Positions 28,037 to 36,849 of a DNA stretch of 64,000 bases are shown here, in pieces. The notes under the pieces are model-generated. The model saw nothing but the letters and a program-made list of their open reading frames with translations, had not been told where the DNA came from and did no database searches. Position 1 is the stretch's first letter. Each line of letters starts with the position of its first letter. This stretch comes from CAVSWT01 sp963731745. GTDB taxonomy: Bacteria; Bacteroidota; Ignavibacteria; Ignavibacteriales; Ignavibacteriaceae. The DNA is taken from NCBI GenBank assembly GCA_963731745.1, contig CAVSWT010000023.1, positions 1 through 64,000 on the forward strand. The letters run 5' to 3'. A program made the translations under genes and the position numbers.

Positions 28037-28780
28037 ATGAAGTATATTAATTCAGTAAATAGACTAGGGGATGGAGTCCAAATTACAGTTGGAACAAAAA
28101 GCATAGTATCGTCTTTTCCCTTTTATGAGGCATTAGGTTTTACCAAAGTCGCTAAAAATTCCGAATCATATAATTGGCTGCTGCTTACGGATGGTCTGAT
28201 AAAATTGCTGCTTCATCAAGACAAATTTACTGGCATTGGATATTTTGCTGACGACATGGATAAACGAACAATAGAGATGAGACAAAACGGGTTTAAATTT
28301 ATTCCCTACAAATTAAAGTTAAATCAATTTTATGAAGTATTTAAAGATAAAAATGATTTGCATATAAGTCTTATTAAACAAAATGTTGCGGAAATGTTTA
28401 AGCCTGAAGGGAAATCACATTCCAATTGCGGTAAGTTTAGAGAAATACGAATAATTACGGAGGATATAAAAGCTTCGGCTGATTATTGGATTGATTTGGG
28501 ATTTGAAATTACTGAAGACAGTTCCAAGTCTAAAGATTTTATTGCGGTGGAAGATGGATTGATGAGGCTTGCGTTTTATTTGCCAGGCAAGCTTGATTAT
28601 GATTTAGCAGGACATGCAATAACGTATTCATCAAAAACTATTAATCAAAAAGTTTTAAATCTTAAAAGCAGCGGAATTAATTTCATAATGGAAAGTAAAG
28701 ATTCCACTGGAAAAATTACTGAGGCAATTACAGTTTCTCCTGAAGGCCAAACCTATCTGTTCACTTCTAATATTGAATAA
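28037..28780 (+). CDS. VOC (glyoxalase/bleomycin-resistance) superfamily protein, two domains
   Basis: The 247-residue protein is built from two VOC-like halves. The first has FYEALGFTKVAKNSESYNWL and LIKLLLHQD (residues 30-80). The second has REIRIITEDIKASADYWIDL, GFEITEDS and EDGLMRLAFYLPG (residues 135-200). Metal ligands expected in glyoxalases are not all obvious, so it may bind a small molecule rather than catalyse. It lies between the AlkD-like and potassium-channel genes with short gaps (18 bases each), so the three are probably co-transcribed. Confidence 0.8.
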   Translation: MKYINSVNRLGDGVQITVGTKSIVSSFPFYEALGFTKVAKNSESYNWLLLTDGLIKLLLHQDKFTGIGYFADDMDKRTIEMRQNGFKFIPYKLKLNQFYEVFKDKNDLHISLIKQNVAEMFKPEGKSHSNCGKFREIRIITEDIKASADYWIDLGFEITEDSSKSKDFIAVEDGLMRLAFYLPGKLDYDLAGHAITYSSKTINQKVLNLKSSGINFIMESKDSTGKITEAITVSPEGQTYLFTSNIE

Positions 28781-28798
28781 ATTAATATAAAGTATTTA

Positions 28799-29731
28799 AT
28801 GAGAAAACAAGTTAACGATCCTGTTGGGCTTGGAGAAAAATATTCAAGCTTAACTAAAAGAGTCATCAATAAAGACGGAACTTTTAATGTTGATAAAAAA
28901 GGGGTTTCTTTTAGTTATAGAGATGCATATCAATATTTAATTAATGTTTCGTGGACAAAGTTTTTTGTTTTTATTTTGTGCTTCTATCTAGTGACTAATT
29001 TAATTTTTGCAGCTTTATATTTTATTAACGGTTCGGAATATCTTGTTGAAATTAGAAACGGAGATGCTGCAGATAATTTTTTTAACGCATTCTTTTTTAG
29101 TGTTCAGACATTTACAACTGTCGGATACGGAAAAATTGCTCCTATTGGTTTGTATTCAAATATTATTGCTTCGTTGGAAGCTATGACCGGCTTAATGTCA
29201 TTTGCTTTGATGACAGGGCTGCTTTACGGCAGGTTCTCGCGGCCTTCTACAAGAATTTTATATAGTAAAAATGCCATTGTTGCACCATATAAAAATTTAA
29301 ATGCGTTAATGTTTAAAGTTGCAAATCAGCGGCGTAATAATTTAATGGAATTAGAAGTTAATATGCTGCTGGTGCTTATAAATAAAGCCGAAAATGATTT
29401 TAACAGAAAATATTTTAATTTAAAGATTGAACGGACAAGCGTTTATTTCTTCCCATTAACATGGACGATTGTTCATCCTATTGATGATGATAGTCCTATT
29501 AAAGGAATGACGGTTGAAGAATTAAAAGCTCAATCAGCAGAAATATTGATTTTATTAAAAGGATTTGATGACACATTCAGCCAGGTTGTACATTCAAGAT
29601 ATTCTTATAGATTTGATGAAATTATTTGGGGTGCAAGATTTACACCTTCTTTTCATATTAAAGAAAATGGAGAGATAATATTCGATTTGAATCATTTGCA
29701 TGATTTTGAATTAGCTGAACTAAATAAGTGA
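28799..29731 (+). CDS. Inward-rectifier-type potassium channel (KirBac-like)
   Basis: It has 310 residues. Two membrane helices (FVFILCFYLVTNLIFAALYF and GLMSFALMTGLLYGRFSRP) flank a pore loop with the selectivity filter TVGYG (T107-G111). The C-terminal immunoglobulin-like cytoplasmic domain is typical of Kir channels (RNNLMELEVNMLLV; YFFPLTWTIVHPIDDDSP; FSQVVHSRYSYRFDEIIWG). It forms a tetrameric inner-membrane K+ channel. RFSRP at the end of the second helix is the conserved Kir gate region. Confidence 0.94.
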   Translation: MRKQVNDPVGLGEKYSSLTKRVINKDGTFNVDKKGVSFSYRDAYQYLINVSWTKFFVFILCFYLVTNLIFAALYFINGSEYLVEIRNGDAADNFFNAFFFSVQTFTTVGYGKIAPIGLYSNIIASLEAMTGLMSFALMTGLLYGRFSRPSTRILYSKNAIVAPYKNLNALMFKVANQRRNNLMELEVNMLLVLINKAENDFNRKYFNLKIERTSVYFFPLTWTIVHPIDDDSPIKGMTVEELKAQSAEILILLKGFDDTFSQVVHSRYSYRFDEIIWGARFTPSFHIKENGEIIFDLNHLHDFELAELNK

Positions 29732-29807
29732 TGCCGTAAATTTTTAATTATTTTTTATTTAAAATCATTATTTTTAAATGAATTAAAAATAAACATTAGG
29801 GGCAGAC

Positions 29808-30260
29808 ATGATAAAGAAACAAATCATCGATGAATTTTTTAATCTAAACCAAATTGCTGTAGTAGGAGTTTCAAAGAATCCTAAAAAATTTGGAGCACTT
29901 TGCTATCACTTTTTAAAACAAAATAATTACAATGTTATTCCTGTTAACCCTAAATACGATGAATTTGAGAATCAAAAGTGTTATCCAAATTTAGCTTCAA
30001 TTCCCGGGAAAGTTGGCGGCGTATTAATTGTAGTTCCGGGCAATCAAACAGAAAAAATTGTTGAAGAAATAAAAAGCTTAGAAATTGAATATGTTTGGAT
30101 GCAGACAGGTTCGGAATCAAAAAAAGCAATTGAATTTTGTGAACAAAATAATATAAATGTTGTACACAATGAATGTATTTTTATGTTTGCAGAACCGGTT
30201 AAAGGCGGACATAAATTTCATCGAACGATTAGGAAAATTTTCAGAAAGCTTCCGGCGTAG
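29808..30260 (+). CDS. CoA-binding Rossmann-fold protein (YccU-like)
   Basis: This is a stand-alone 150-residue CoA-binding domain, like the alpha-subunit N-terminus of succinyl-CoA synthetase: IAVVGVSKNPKKFGALCYH near residue 16, YNVIPVNPKYDE, then VGGVLIVVPGNQTEKIVEEI. The family has the conserved cysteine-containing IEFCEQNNINVVHNECI near the C-terminus. No enzymatic activity is established for these proteins. A GGGGCAGAC stretch gives a reasonable ribosome site. It resembles, in one domain only, the acyl-CoA ligase at 15075-17126. Confidence 0.87.
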   Translation: MIKKQIIDEFFNLNQIAVVGVSKNPKKFGALCYHFLKQNNYNVIPVNPKYDEFENQKCYPNLASIPGKVGGVLIVVPGNQTEKIVEEIKSLEIEYVWMQTGSESKKAIEFCEQNNINVVHNECIFMFAEPVKGGHKFHRTIRKIFRKLPA

Positions 30261-30396
30261 TGAGTTTAGTTACGGTGAACAAAAAAGCTATTGTATCAAT
30301 TAACCAATAAGCTTATGTTATTAATAAAGCACAACTTTAAATAATTTATAATTAATTTTAAGTATTAGATTAAATTTTTAGAAATAAAGGAGACTT

Positions 30397-30813
30397 ATGC
30401 AAAAAAATATTTACTTGATTTTATTTTTAAGCTTAATTTTATTTCTGATGGGTTGCAATGAGTTCTCTACCTTGGGAGACAGGAACAAAAATAATAATCA
30501 GGTAGTGATGAAAGTTTTGGCTATAGATGTTGAATCAGACTTTAAAAATGATTCTGTTAGTGTAGTGATGGACGACAGTGTTCTAGTCTCTCAGCGAGTT
30601 ACTACAAACAATACATTGAATGCTTCATGGTTAAGCGGACCTCACGAATATCCTGAAGGCAATCATACACTTAAATTTAATATCTTTAATTTAAACAAAA
30701 GTAAATCTCATGATTTTACTTTAAGCGATACATTAACTATAAGGGTAAATTATAATCGAAGCAATGGTGAGATTTTATTCCAAGAACATAATGGATTGAT
30801 TGTGAGAAGATAA
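30397..30813 (+). CDS. Small lipoprotein of unknown function
   Basis: The 138-residue product has a lipoprotein signal (LILFLSLILFLMGC, Cys about residue 20) followed by an Asn/Lys-rich linker and a beta-rich domain (VVMDDSVLVSQRVTTNNTLN; GPHEYPEGNHTLKFNIF; LTIRVNYNRSNGEILF). The layout suggests an Ig-like fold. AAAGGAGAC precedes the ATG. It is 37 bases upstream of the 30851 gene, probably one unit. Confidence 0.6.
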   Translation: MQKNIYLILFLSLILFLMGCNEFSTLGDRNKNNNQVVMKVLAIDVESDFKNDSVSVVMDDSVLVSQRVTTNNTLNASWLSGPHEYPEGNHTLKFNIFNLNKSKSHDFTLSDTLTIRVNYNRSNGEILFQEHNGLIVRR

Positions 30814-30850
30814 AATAATAAAAAAATTTCTAAAGGGAGTTAATTTTATA

Positions 30851-31450
30851 ATGAAATTTTTAAACCTTGTATTTTTATCTTTGTTAATTATAAAGATATC
30901 GTCCTCTCAACCAAAGGATCAAAAAACTGATTCTGTAGCAACATTAATTGGAACTGTTATTGATTATGCTACTCAAAAACCACTTTTGGGTGCAAACATA
31001 ATATTAGAAAATACCTCCCTAGGAGCTGCTTCAGATGTTGATGGTAAATTTTCGATTAAGTATATAAAACAAGGCACGTATACAGTAAAATGTAATTTAA
31101 TAGGTTATGAATCCGTAAAACAACAGGTTGTACTAAAACCAAATGAAATTAAAGACATAAATATTAAAATTTATGATGAAGACGAATATTGGTCAAGAAA
31201 AGTAGAAGAAGATATTGAAAATGGAGATGTTAAATTTTTAGTTGGCGGATTGGCAATTTTGGATGGAGCGCATGAAGAAGCTGCTGCTAAATTTGGTTTT
31301 AAATACGAATTAATGGGATGCACTTTTGTATATGGTAATAAGTATAATGAACAGGTTGAAGCATATTTAGAGAGGAAATATGGACCGAACTGGCGAAAAA
31401 AATTTAATGAAGAAGTTCAAAAAATAAGGGACCGTGAAAGCAAGAATTGA
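30851..31450 (+). CDS. Exported protein: CarboxypepD-regulatory-like domain plus unknown C-terminal domain
   Basis: It has 199 residues: a signal peptide (LNLVFLSLLIIKISSS), then a carboxypeptidase-regulatory-like beta-sandwich (residues 30-110: LIGTVIDYATQKPLLGANII, GAASDVDGKFSIKYI, YTVKCNLIGYESVK). An alpha-rich tail of about 85 residues follows (VKFLVGGLAILDGAHEEAAA; EQVEAYLERKYGPNWRKKF) that I cannot place. The first domain is common in the N-terminal plug-like regions of TonB receptors and in stand-alone envelope proteins. AAAGGGAGTT gives the ribosome site. Confidence 0.7.
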   Translation: MKFLNLVFLSLLIIKISSSQPKDQKTDSVATLIGTVIDYATQKPLLGANIILENTSLGAASDVDGKFSIKYIKQGTYTVKCNLIGYESVKQQVVLKPNEIKDINIKIYDEDEYWSRKVEEDIENGDVKFLVGGLAILDGAHEEAAAKFGFKYELMGCTFVYGNKYNEQVEAYLERKYGPNWRKKFNEEVQKIRDRESKN

Positions 31451-31807
31451 CAAATACAACATATTGATGAACATTCATTAAATCAATTTTTATACAGACC
31501 ATTCATTACAATAACTCCCCTTGTATTTGTAAATTTAGTTTTCAATGGCTGTAATTCACAAAGTAAAGAAGAAAATATATAACAGCTTACTGAAGATAAA
31601 AATGTATACCGAATATTTTGATTATGTTAAAACATTTTTGACCACAGTTTTATCAATTGGCGTATTATTAAGAGGGTCAGGCTGATTAACAGAATACAAT
31701 ACAATTCAAGTACTATTGATTAGCATTTTACTTTCCTTCGAATTTAAAAGCTTATATAGCTTTTGAGTTTTCTATTTGATAGAAAAAATTAAAACCATTA
31801 ACCCGAT
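31451..31807. other. Intergenic region with gene-relic signs
   Basis: About 357 bases. A plus-strand stretch (about 31515-31582) reads as a lipoprotein end of signal and linker (LVFVNLVFNGCNSQSKEEN) but lacks an in-frame ATG and stops at once. The overlapping 46-codon frame 31545-31685 starts with ATG but has no ribosome site. Both look like remnants of a decayed lipoprotein gene. Confidence 0.4.
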
Positions 31808-32260
31808 TTATGATTCAGATTTAGTTGCCTTTACTCTCACATCGTATTTCATAGAAATTTTATTTTCAGTCATCTGCAGCTGCGCATTCACACCTGGCTT
31901 AGACAATTTAAAATCTGAAACTGTAACGGTATCAATCGCAAATCCATTTGTAAGCGAATTTGATATCATTGAACTTAGATCGGTGCGTGCGGCTTTTTCA
32001 TTATTATAAGAAACATTTGCTTCCGCCTGATAAATTCCATCTGAGTTCGAAACGAATATCATACTGTTGGAACCGTATTGGTAAAACATACACAGCATTT
32101 CGGGATTACTGTTGTCCTGGTGTGCAGGTTTTCCAAATTTTTTAATTACATCTGATTGCTTCTTCCCGATAAAATTATGAACGTTAATATCTTGTGCGGA
32201 AAGAGAAAATGAAAAAAGGAATAAAAAAATAACTGAGAGTAGTAACTTGAAAGATTTCAT
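31808..32260 (-). CDS. Secreted protein of unknown function
   Basis: The 150-residue protein has a signal peptide (LLLSVIFLFLFSFSLSAQ, residues 5-22, likely cut after SAQ). Its mature part, INVHNFIGKKQSDVIKKFGK, then YQYGSNSMIFVSNSDG, resembles small SmpA/BamE-like domains: a GKKxxDVIxxFGKP turn followed by beta strands. That similarity is only suggestive. The single gene faces the opposite way from the neighbours on both sides. Confidence 0.6.
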   Translation of the reverse strand: MKSFKLLLSVIFLFLFSFSLSAQDINVHNFIGKKQSDVIKKFGKPAHQDNSNPEMLCMFYQYGSNSMIFVSNSDGIYQAEANVSYNNEKAARTDLSSMISNSLTNGFAIDTVTVSDFKLSKPGVNAQLQMTENKISMKYDVRVKATKSES

Positions 32261-32518
32261 AAATCCCCCGATTTATTAATACAATTGTAAAAAAATTATA
32301 GAGATATTGTGAACGCGGTATGGTACCGGATAAGATAAATTCGGAATGTATATTTAAAACCTCACCCATATTTGCCCCTTTGGCAAAAAAGTTATGTTAA
32401 ATATGATCTATATTTGCTTAAGAATCAATAGCTGTGTAATTGATATTGAAACATCCAAATGTTAACTACATATATTTTTTAGGATGATTGTTATTTATTA
32501 AAAAATTATATTTCAATT

Positions 32519-33100
32519 ATGACTTCAGTTAAACCAAATAAATTAATATTTCATCCTTTAACAAAAGATAGATGGAAAGACTTTGAAGAATTGTTCGGGC
32601 CGCGCGGAGCCGTTGCAGGCTGCTGGTGTATGTGGTGGAGAATTTCAAGAGCGGAATATGAAATACAAAAAGGAGATGGAAATAAAAAGTCTATTAAAAA
32701 AATTATAAACAGAAATGAAGTTCCTGGAATTTTGGCATACTCAAACGGCAAAGCTGTTGGCTGGTGTTCAATTCAGCCAAGAGAAGTTTTCCCGAGATTT
32801 GACAATTCTAGAATTTTGCAAAGAGTTGATGATAAACCAGTTTGGTCAATTGTTTGCTTTTTTGTGAAAAGAGGATTTAGAAAAGCCGGTATGAGTGAAG
32901 AGTTAATAAAAGCTGCTGTTAAACATGCTAAACAATATGGGGCAAAAATAGTTGAAGCTTATCCCACAGAACCTAAATCTGAAAAAGTAGCCGATACTTT
33001 TGTTTACACTGGTTTTCATTCCTCATTTAAAAAAGCTGGATTTAAAGAAGTTAAAAGAAGATCTGAAACTCGGCCGATAATGCGGTTTTATATTAAATGA
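32519..33100 (+). CDS. GNAT-family N-acetyltransferase
   Basis: It has 193 residues. The acetyl-CoA core is visible: a beta strand WSIVCFFVKRGFRKAGMSEE (motif A, with RKAGM in place of the usual Q/RxxGxG/A), then LIKAAVKHAKQYGAKIVEAY, and a C-terminal FKKAGFKEVKRR. The N-terminus has a Trp/Cys-rich segment (GCWCMWWRISRAEYE) typical of a subgroup of small acetyltransferases. The substrate is unknown. It stands alone. Confidence 0.85.
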   Translation: MTSVKPNKLIFHPLTKDRWKDFEELFGPRGAVAGCWCMWWRISRAEYEIQKGDGNKKSIKKIINRNEVPGILAYSNGKAVGWCSIQPREVFPRFDNSRILQRVDDKPVWSIVCFFVKRGFRKAGMSEELIKAAVKHAKQYGAKIVEAYPTEPKSEKVADTFVYTGFHSSFKKAGFKEVKRRSETRPIMRFYIK

Positions 33101-33108
33101 ATTTGAAT

Positions 33109-33489
33109 CTAAAAAACACCAAATAATTTTAATGCAATTATAAAAATAGCAGCAATCAAAAACATTCTTATAAATTTTTCTCCTTTTTTAACAGAAAGTT
33201 TTGCACCCCACCAGCCGCCGATTATATTACCCGCAGCTAATCCAATTCCTAATATCCAATTTATGTTTTTTGAAATTATAAAAATGAGTAGTGCCGGAAT
33301 TGTATAGATTAAAACTATAAAAACCTTATGCATATTTATATAAACAAGATTTAGCCTCATTAAATATTTTAGAGCTGCCATCAAAATAAATCCGACTCCC
33401 ACTTGAATAAAGCCGCCGTAAAACCCAATGAAAACCATTGCAATGTAAGTCTGCCAGCTTATTTTATTATGTTTTATTTTCGCTGACAT
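33109..33489 (-). CDS. TauE/SafE family membrane transporter, C-terminal half
   Basis: This 126-residue half has about four membrane segments (IAMVFIGFYGGFIQVGVGFI; VFIVLIYTIPALLIFII; IGLAAGNIIGGWWGAK; MFLIAAIFIIALKLFGVF). GFYGGFIQVGVGFI is the second-repeat signature of TauE/SafE (DUF81) permeases, which export sulfur-containing or organic anions. Its ATG lies inside a run of nine A shared with the end of the upstream half. The two could be separate products, one product made by slippage, or a gene broken by one extra A. Confidence 0.78.
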   Translation of the reverse strand: MSAKIKHNKISWQTYIAMVFIGFYGGFIQVGVGFILMAALKYLMRLNLVYINMHKVFIVLIYTIPALLIFIISKNINWILGIGLAAGNIIGGWWGAKLSVKKGEKFIRMFLIAAIFIIALKLFGVF

Positions 33490-33856
33490 TTTTTTTTGTT
33501 GGAATAACCATTGAAATTATAATTCCAATCATAACAACAGCCAAAATTTTTTGAAATAGTTCATCACTAATTTTAATGGCAAGCAATGCCCCGAGAATTG
33601 ATCCGGGTAAAGTGAGAAGTGACAGCTTTAGGCTGATATCGAATTGCTTATAATTTTCCTGCTTGAATGAATAAACAGCAGAAACGTTTTGAAGTAGAAT
33701 TGCAATTCTGTTAGTTCCGTTTGCAGTAGCTGAATCGAGTCCTAAAAATATTAAAGCCGGTAAAGTTAAAGTGGAACCACCCCCGGCAGTGACGTTCATA
33801 AATCCGGCAATAAGGCCTGTACCGAATAGAATTAATATTGAATAATAATACGGCAA
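33467..33856 (-). CDS. TauE/SafE family membrane transporter, N-terminal half
   Basis: The 129-residue half carries the first-repeat signature GLIAGFMNVTAGGGSTLTLP, then NRIAILLQNVSAVYSFKQ and LTLPGSILGALLAIKISDEL, with about four membrane segments. It ends with PTKKNVSENKT. The frame changes at the run of nine A at 33489-33497, exactly at the hydrophilic loop between the two TauE repeats. Full-length relatives have about 250 residues, the sum of the two halves. Confidence 0.8.
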   Translation of the reverse strand: MPYYYSILILFGTGLIAGFMNVTAGGGSTLTLPALIFLGLDSATANGTNRIAILLQNVSAVYSFKQENYKQFDISLKLSLLTLPGSILGALLAIKISDELFQKILAVVMIGIIISMVIPTKKNVSENKT

Positions 33857-33863
33857 TTAAATT

Positions 33864-34337
33864 CTAATTATTTCTTCTTCTCATGCTTAAATGTTTCGGC
33901 AAAGTTTCATCTTCAAATTCTTTAAATTTTAAATTATCATCATTAAATCTGTAATCCTTATAGTAACTAGATTTGCCGTTGCCGTTTTTATTTTTGTATG
34001 AACTTGACGCGGCTCTTAATGCAGCTTTCAGGCTTGAGATTTCATTCTCAATTTTTTCGAGCGGAGAATCATATTTGCCATAAGCAAATTTCCTAACCTT
34101 TTCGAAAAGAGTTTCGGCTTTACCAAAAAGCTCACCACGTTTTGAAATTGCATTTGTAATCATCGCCTGACGCTTTTTAGAAGCCTCGATTTGATAAAAT
34201 TCTATTCTGTCAATTATTTCACCGCGTAATTCTCTACCGCTTTTGGGGGCAAACAGTAATGTTAACGCACTCCCGGCAATTCCTCCGAGTATAAAGGCCA
34301 ATAACGAACCGTCTGTATTTTTGTTTTCTTTTGCCAT
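33864..34337 (-). CDS. YtxH-domain protein
   Basis: I prefer the ATG at 34337 (MAKENKNTDG), because GGAGATAAA lies just upstream. The frame is open to an ATG at 34364. Residues 9-35 hold the YtxH membrane/glycine segment (LLAFILGGIAGSALTLLFAP) followed by KSGRELRGEI, the standard signature. The rest is helical and basic and ends in an Arg-rich tail (SMRRRNN). YtxH proteins are small stress-associated membrane proteins of unclear role. It lies 7 bases upstream of the TauE gene, suggesting an operon. Confidence 0.82.
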   Translation of the reverse strand: MAKENKNTDGSLLAFILGGIAGSALTLLFAPKSGRELRGEIIDRIEFYQIEASKKRQAMITNAISKRGELFGKAETLFEKVRKFAYGKYDSPLEKIENEISSLKAALRAASSSYKNKNGNGKSSYYKDYRFNDDNLKFKEFEDETLPKHLSMRRRNN

Positions 34338-34665
34338 TTTATCTCCAATTAAAATCAGTGACATCTATTATAAACAAATGGGTAATAATGTTAAAACAAT
34401 ATTTTTAATTAGTCAATATTTATATCAGGCTATTTGTTAACCCATCTCACATTTGATAAAAATTAATCAAAAAATTTCTAAACCTTGTTGAGTAATAGAA
34501 AATTAATTTCTTATATTCCTTTTGAAATCTGCTAAGTTCTTTTCTACCCCTGGTTATAAAGTTTAAGTGAAATACCTGAAAAATATACTGAGAAATTATT
34601 TTCTTTCAATATTCTGACTTTAAACTAAAAATTTGTTGCAATGTTCAGATTAACAAATTTTCATT
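34338..34665. other. Intergenic region upstream of the tail-tube cluster
   Basis: About 328 bases, strongly A+T-rich, separate divergent units. It holds the ribosome site of the YtxH gene at its left end and should hold promoters for both sides. I see no repeat, RNA gene or convincing promoter box. Confidence 0.4.
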
Positions 34666-35073
34666 ATGAAAAAAGCCGAAGAAAAAAAATCAAATAGAAT
34701 TGATGTAATTAATCAATCGTTTGATGTTTATTTGGATTTTGTTTTTGAAGATGGATTATTTTACATAGTCATAAACAATAATAGTGATGCTCCTGTCTTT
34801 AACGTGCGTGTAAAATTCGGAAAAAAGATTACTGGCTTAAACGGAAAAAAAGAAATTACATCGCTTAATCTTTTTAAGAACATAGAATTTTTAGCCCCGC
34901 ATAAGGAAATAAAAACATTTCTAGATACAAGTGAATCGTATTTCAGAAGACAACAGCCTACAAAAATTACTGCTGAAATTGCTTATAAGGATGTTCGGAA
35001 TAAAGATCATCAAGTTGTAATAAAACATGATTTGGAGATATATAGAGACATCGGTTTTATTGTAAAAAAATAA
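34666..35073 (+). CDS. Unknown cytoplasmic protein, first gene of the tail-tube cluster
   Basis: The 135-residue protein has no signal peptide or membrane helix. After a charged N-terminus it is beta-rich: DVYLDFVFEDGLFYIVINNN, APVFNVRVKFGKKITGLNG, ITAEIAYKDVRNKDHQVVIK. This looks like one immunoglobulin-like sandwich. I cannot name a family. It ends 23 bases before the tail-tube gene with AGGAGG between them, so co-translation with the tube protein is likely. Confidence 0.55.
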   Translation: MKKAEEKKSNRIDVINQSFDVYLDFVFEDGLFYIVINNNSDAPVFNVRVKFGKKITGLNGKKEITSLNLFKNIEFLAPHKEIKTFLDTSESYFRRQQPTKITAEIAYKDVRNKDHQVVIKHDLEIYRDIGFIVKK

Positions 35074-35096
35074 TAAAAATTTATGAGGAGGTTTAA

Positions 35097-35528
35097 ATGT
35101 CAGAATATCCTTTGGTTTCATTTCATTTTCAAGTGCAGTGGGGTGGAACAAGAATCGGTTTTACAGAAGTAAGCGGCTTATCATTTGAAACCGAAGCGAT
35201 AGAATACCGTGAAGGTGCTAGCCCGGTATTTTCCACAATCAAAATGCCTGGATTAATAAAGTATCCCAATATAACTTTAAAGCGGGGTTTAGTTAAAGGC
35301 GATAATGATTTTTTTAATTGGATTAATTCAATAAGGCTCAATTCGGTGGAAAGGCGAGATATAGTAATTTCCTTACTAAATGAAAATCATGAACCGGTGT
35401 TAAGCTGGAAAATTATTAATGCATTCCCTGTAAAAATACAATGCAGTGATTTAAAAGCCAGCGGAAATGAAGTTGCAATTGAAACTTTGGAAATTGCACA
35501 TGAGGGCTTAACTATAGTGAATGATTAG
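35097..35528 (+). CDS. Contractile-injection-system/phage tail tube protein (gp19/TIGR02241-like)
   Basis: The 143-residue protein matches the tail-tube pattern over its whole length: YPLVSFHFQVQWGGTRIGFT, EVSGLSFETEAIEYREGASP, then LKRGLVKGDNDFFNWINSI, RRDIVISLLNENHEPVLSW and ASGNEVAIETLEIAHEGL. These are signature positions of T4 gp19-type inner tube proteins of phage tails and extracellular contractile injection systems (Afp1/Pvc1 type). Such proteins stack as hexameric rings. Here no sheath, baseplate, spike, terminase or AAA+ gene lies within 15 kb on either side. AGGAGG sits 5 bases before the ATG. It may have been recruited to a non-injection role or act with genes elsewhere. Confidence 0.88.
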   Translation: MSEYPLVSFHFQVQWGGTRIGFTEVSGLSFETEAIEYREGASPVFSTIKMPGLIKYPNITLKRGLVKGDNDFFNWINSIRLNSVERRDIVISLLNENHEPVLSWKIINAFPVKIQCSDLKASGNEVAIETLEIAHEGLTIVND

Positions 35529-35561
35529 CTTGATTAATTTATTTAATTGGAGTTAAAGAGT

Positions 35562-36740
35562 ATGCGATGCGATGAAATAAGATTGTATCTTGAAAGTTAT
35601 GTGAAGAATGAATTACCGTACAGCCTTCATAAAAAAATATTTAATCATATTAATAATTGCCGCAATTGCAGTCTTGATGCAGATATAGTTAAGCTAATCT
35701 TTCATGATTCACAAGTAAAAAATCATTCCAACAAATACATTTCACAGGAACAAGAAAATGAAATTCTAAAAAATAAAATTAATGATTACCGAATATATTC
35801 ATATGATGAAGATTCCTATAACTTAAAATTAAATCAACAGTCGGTATCAAAAATAAAAATCAAAAAAAATAGAGACGGAAAATTTATCATTCTTTCTACA
35901 ATATTAGCGACGGTTGTGTTTGCGGCAATAATAGGATTTTTATTTTATAATCATGAATCTGCCGCATTTCTTTCGGTTGATAAACTTTATGGAGACGCTT
36001 TTATTGCTTCGGATAAAATTGATACTTACGGAATGCTAAAACCTGACGAATGGTTAAATACAAATGAAAATTCTAAAACAAGAATTAAGCTAGGCGTATT
36101 AGGGGAAATAGAAGTTGAGCCTTCAACGCAAATAAAGCTTTTAAATCTTAATGCTTCTGAAAATCATTTTTATCTTCAAAACGGTGAAATCAATGCATCT
36201 ATTTGGGGTGCACCTCGGCATTTATTTATTGATTCGCCAAAAGGGGAAATTATAGACTTCGGCTCTTCATTTAATTTCAATGTGGATAATGATAAAAGCA
36301 GTGTTCTAAAAGTAAAATCCGGTTGGGCCGCACTTCATTTTAAAAATCAGTTTGTTATTATTCCTGCCGGGAATGAGTGCATTACTACTGATGTTATAGG
36401 TATCCCATTCAATATTAATTCATCAAAAGTATTTAAAGAAAAATTAAATGAATTTGTGGCAAATAAAATTAATGTTTCTGAATTATTAAATATTGCCGAC
36501 AAGAAAGACCTAGTAAGTTTGTGGTACTTACTTATATCTTCATATCAAAATGAACGAAAAGAAATATTTAATAAAATCAAAGCTCTTAATAGTAATGCAA
36601 GTAAATTAAATGAAGATGAAATTTTGAAGCTTGATGAGAATGCTTTAAATAATTTATGGGAAGTATTGGGGATAGGAAGAAAAAATTATTGGAAAATGCT
36701 TCATTCATCATCTACTGAAAAAACTTCCAAAGAGATTTAA
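35562..36740 (+). CDS. FecR-like anti-sigma protein with zinc finger and membrane helix
   Basis: I start at the ATG at 35562, with GGAGTTAA upstream; an in-frame TTG at 35547 overlaps that ribosome site. It has 392 residues: an anti-sigma-type zinc finger (C3, H29, C33, C36), a charged linker, one membrane helix (IILSTILATVVFAAIIGFLF, about residues 110-130) and a periplasmic FecR domain (FGSSFNFNVDNDKSSVLKVK, SGWAALHFKNQFVIIPAG). A helical tail follows that I cannot assign. Proteins of this build bind a sigma factor and receive a signal from the envelope. No ECF sigma gene is next to it, which is unusual. Confidence 0.82.
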   Translation: MRCDEIRLYLESYVKNELPYSLHKKIFNHINNCRNCSLDADIVKLIFHDSQVKNHSNKYISQEQENEILKNKINDYRIYSYDEDSYNLKLNQQSVSKIKIKKNRDGKFIILSTILATVVFAAIIGFLFYNHESAAFLSVDKLYGDAFIASDKIDTYGMLKPDEWLNTNENSKTRIKLGVLGEIEVEPSTQIKLLNLNASENHFYLQNGEINASIWGAPRHLFIDSPKGEIIDFGSSFNFNVDNDKSSVLKVKSGWAALHFKNQFVIIPAGNECITTDVIGIPFNINSSKVFKEKLNEFVANKINVSELLNIADKKDLVSLWYLLISSYQNERKEIFNKIKALNSNASKLNEDEILKLDENALNNLWEVLGIGRKNYWKMLHSSSTEKTSKEI

Positions 36741-36849
36741 CTCACATTAAAAAAGTTATAAAAATTTATTTTTAATAACTTATTATATAAATTTCATTTG
36801 AATTACATTATTTTTTACACAATCACTAATTAAGCTTTAAGGGAAATGA

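Noticed and set aside
31545..31685. 46-codon plus-strand frame
   Set aside because: It has no ribosome site and overlaps a lipobox-like relic in another frame; both fit gene decay better than a real small gene.
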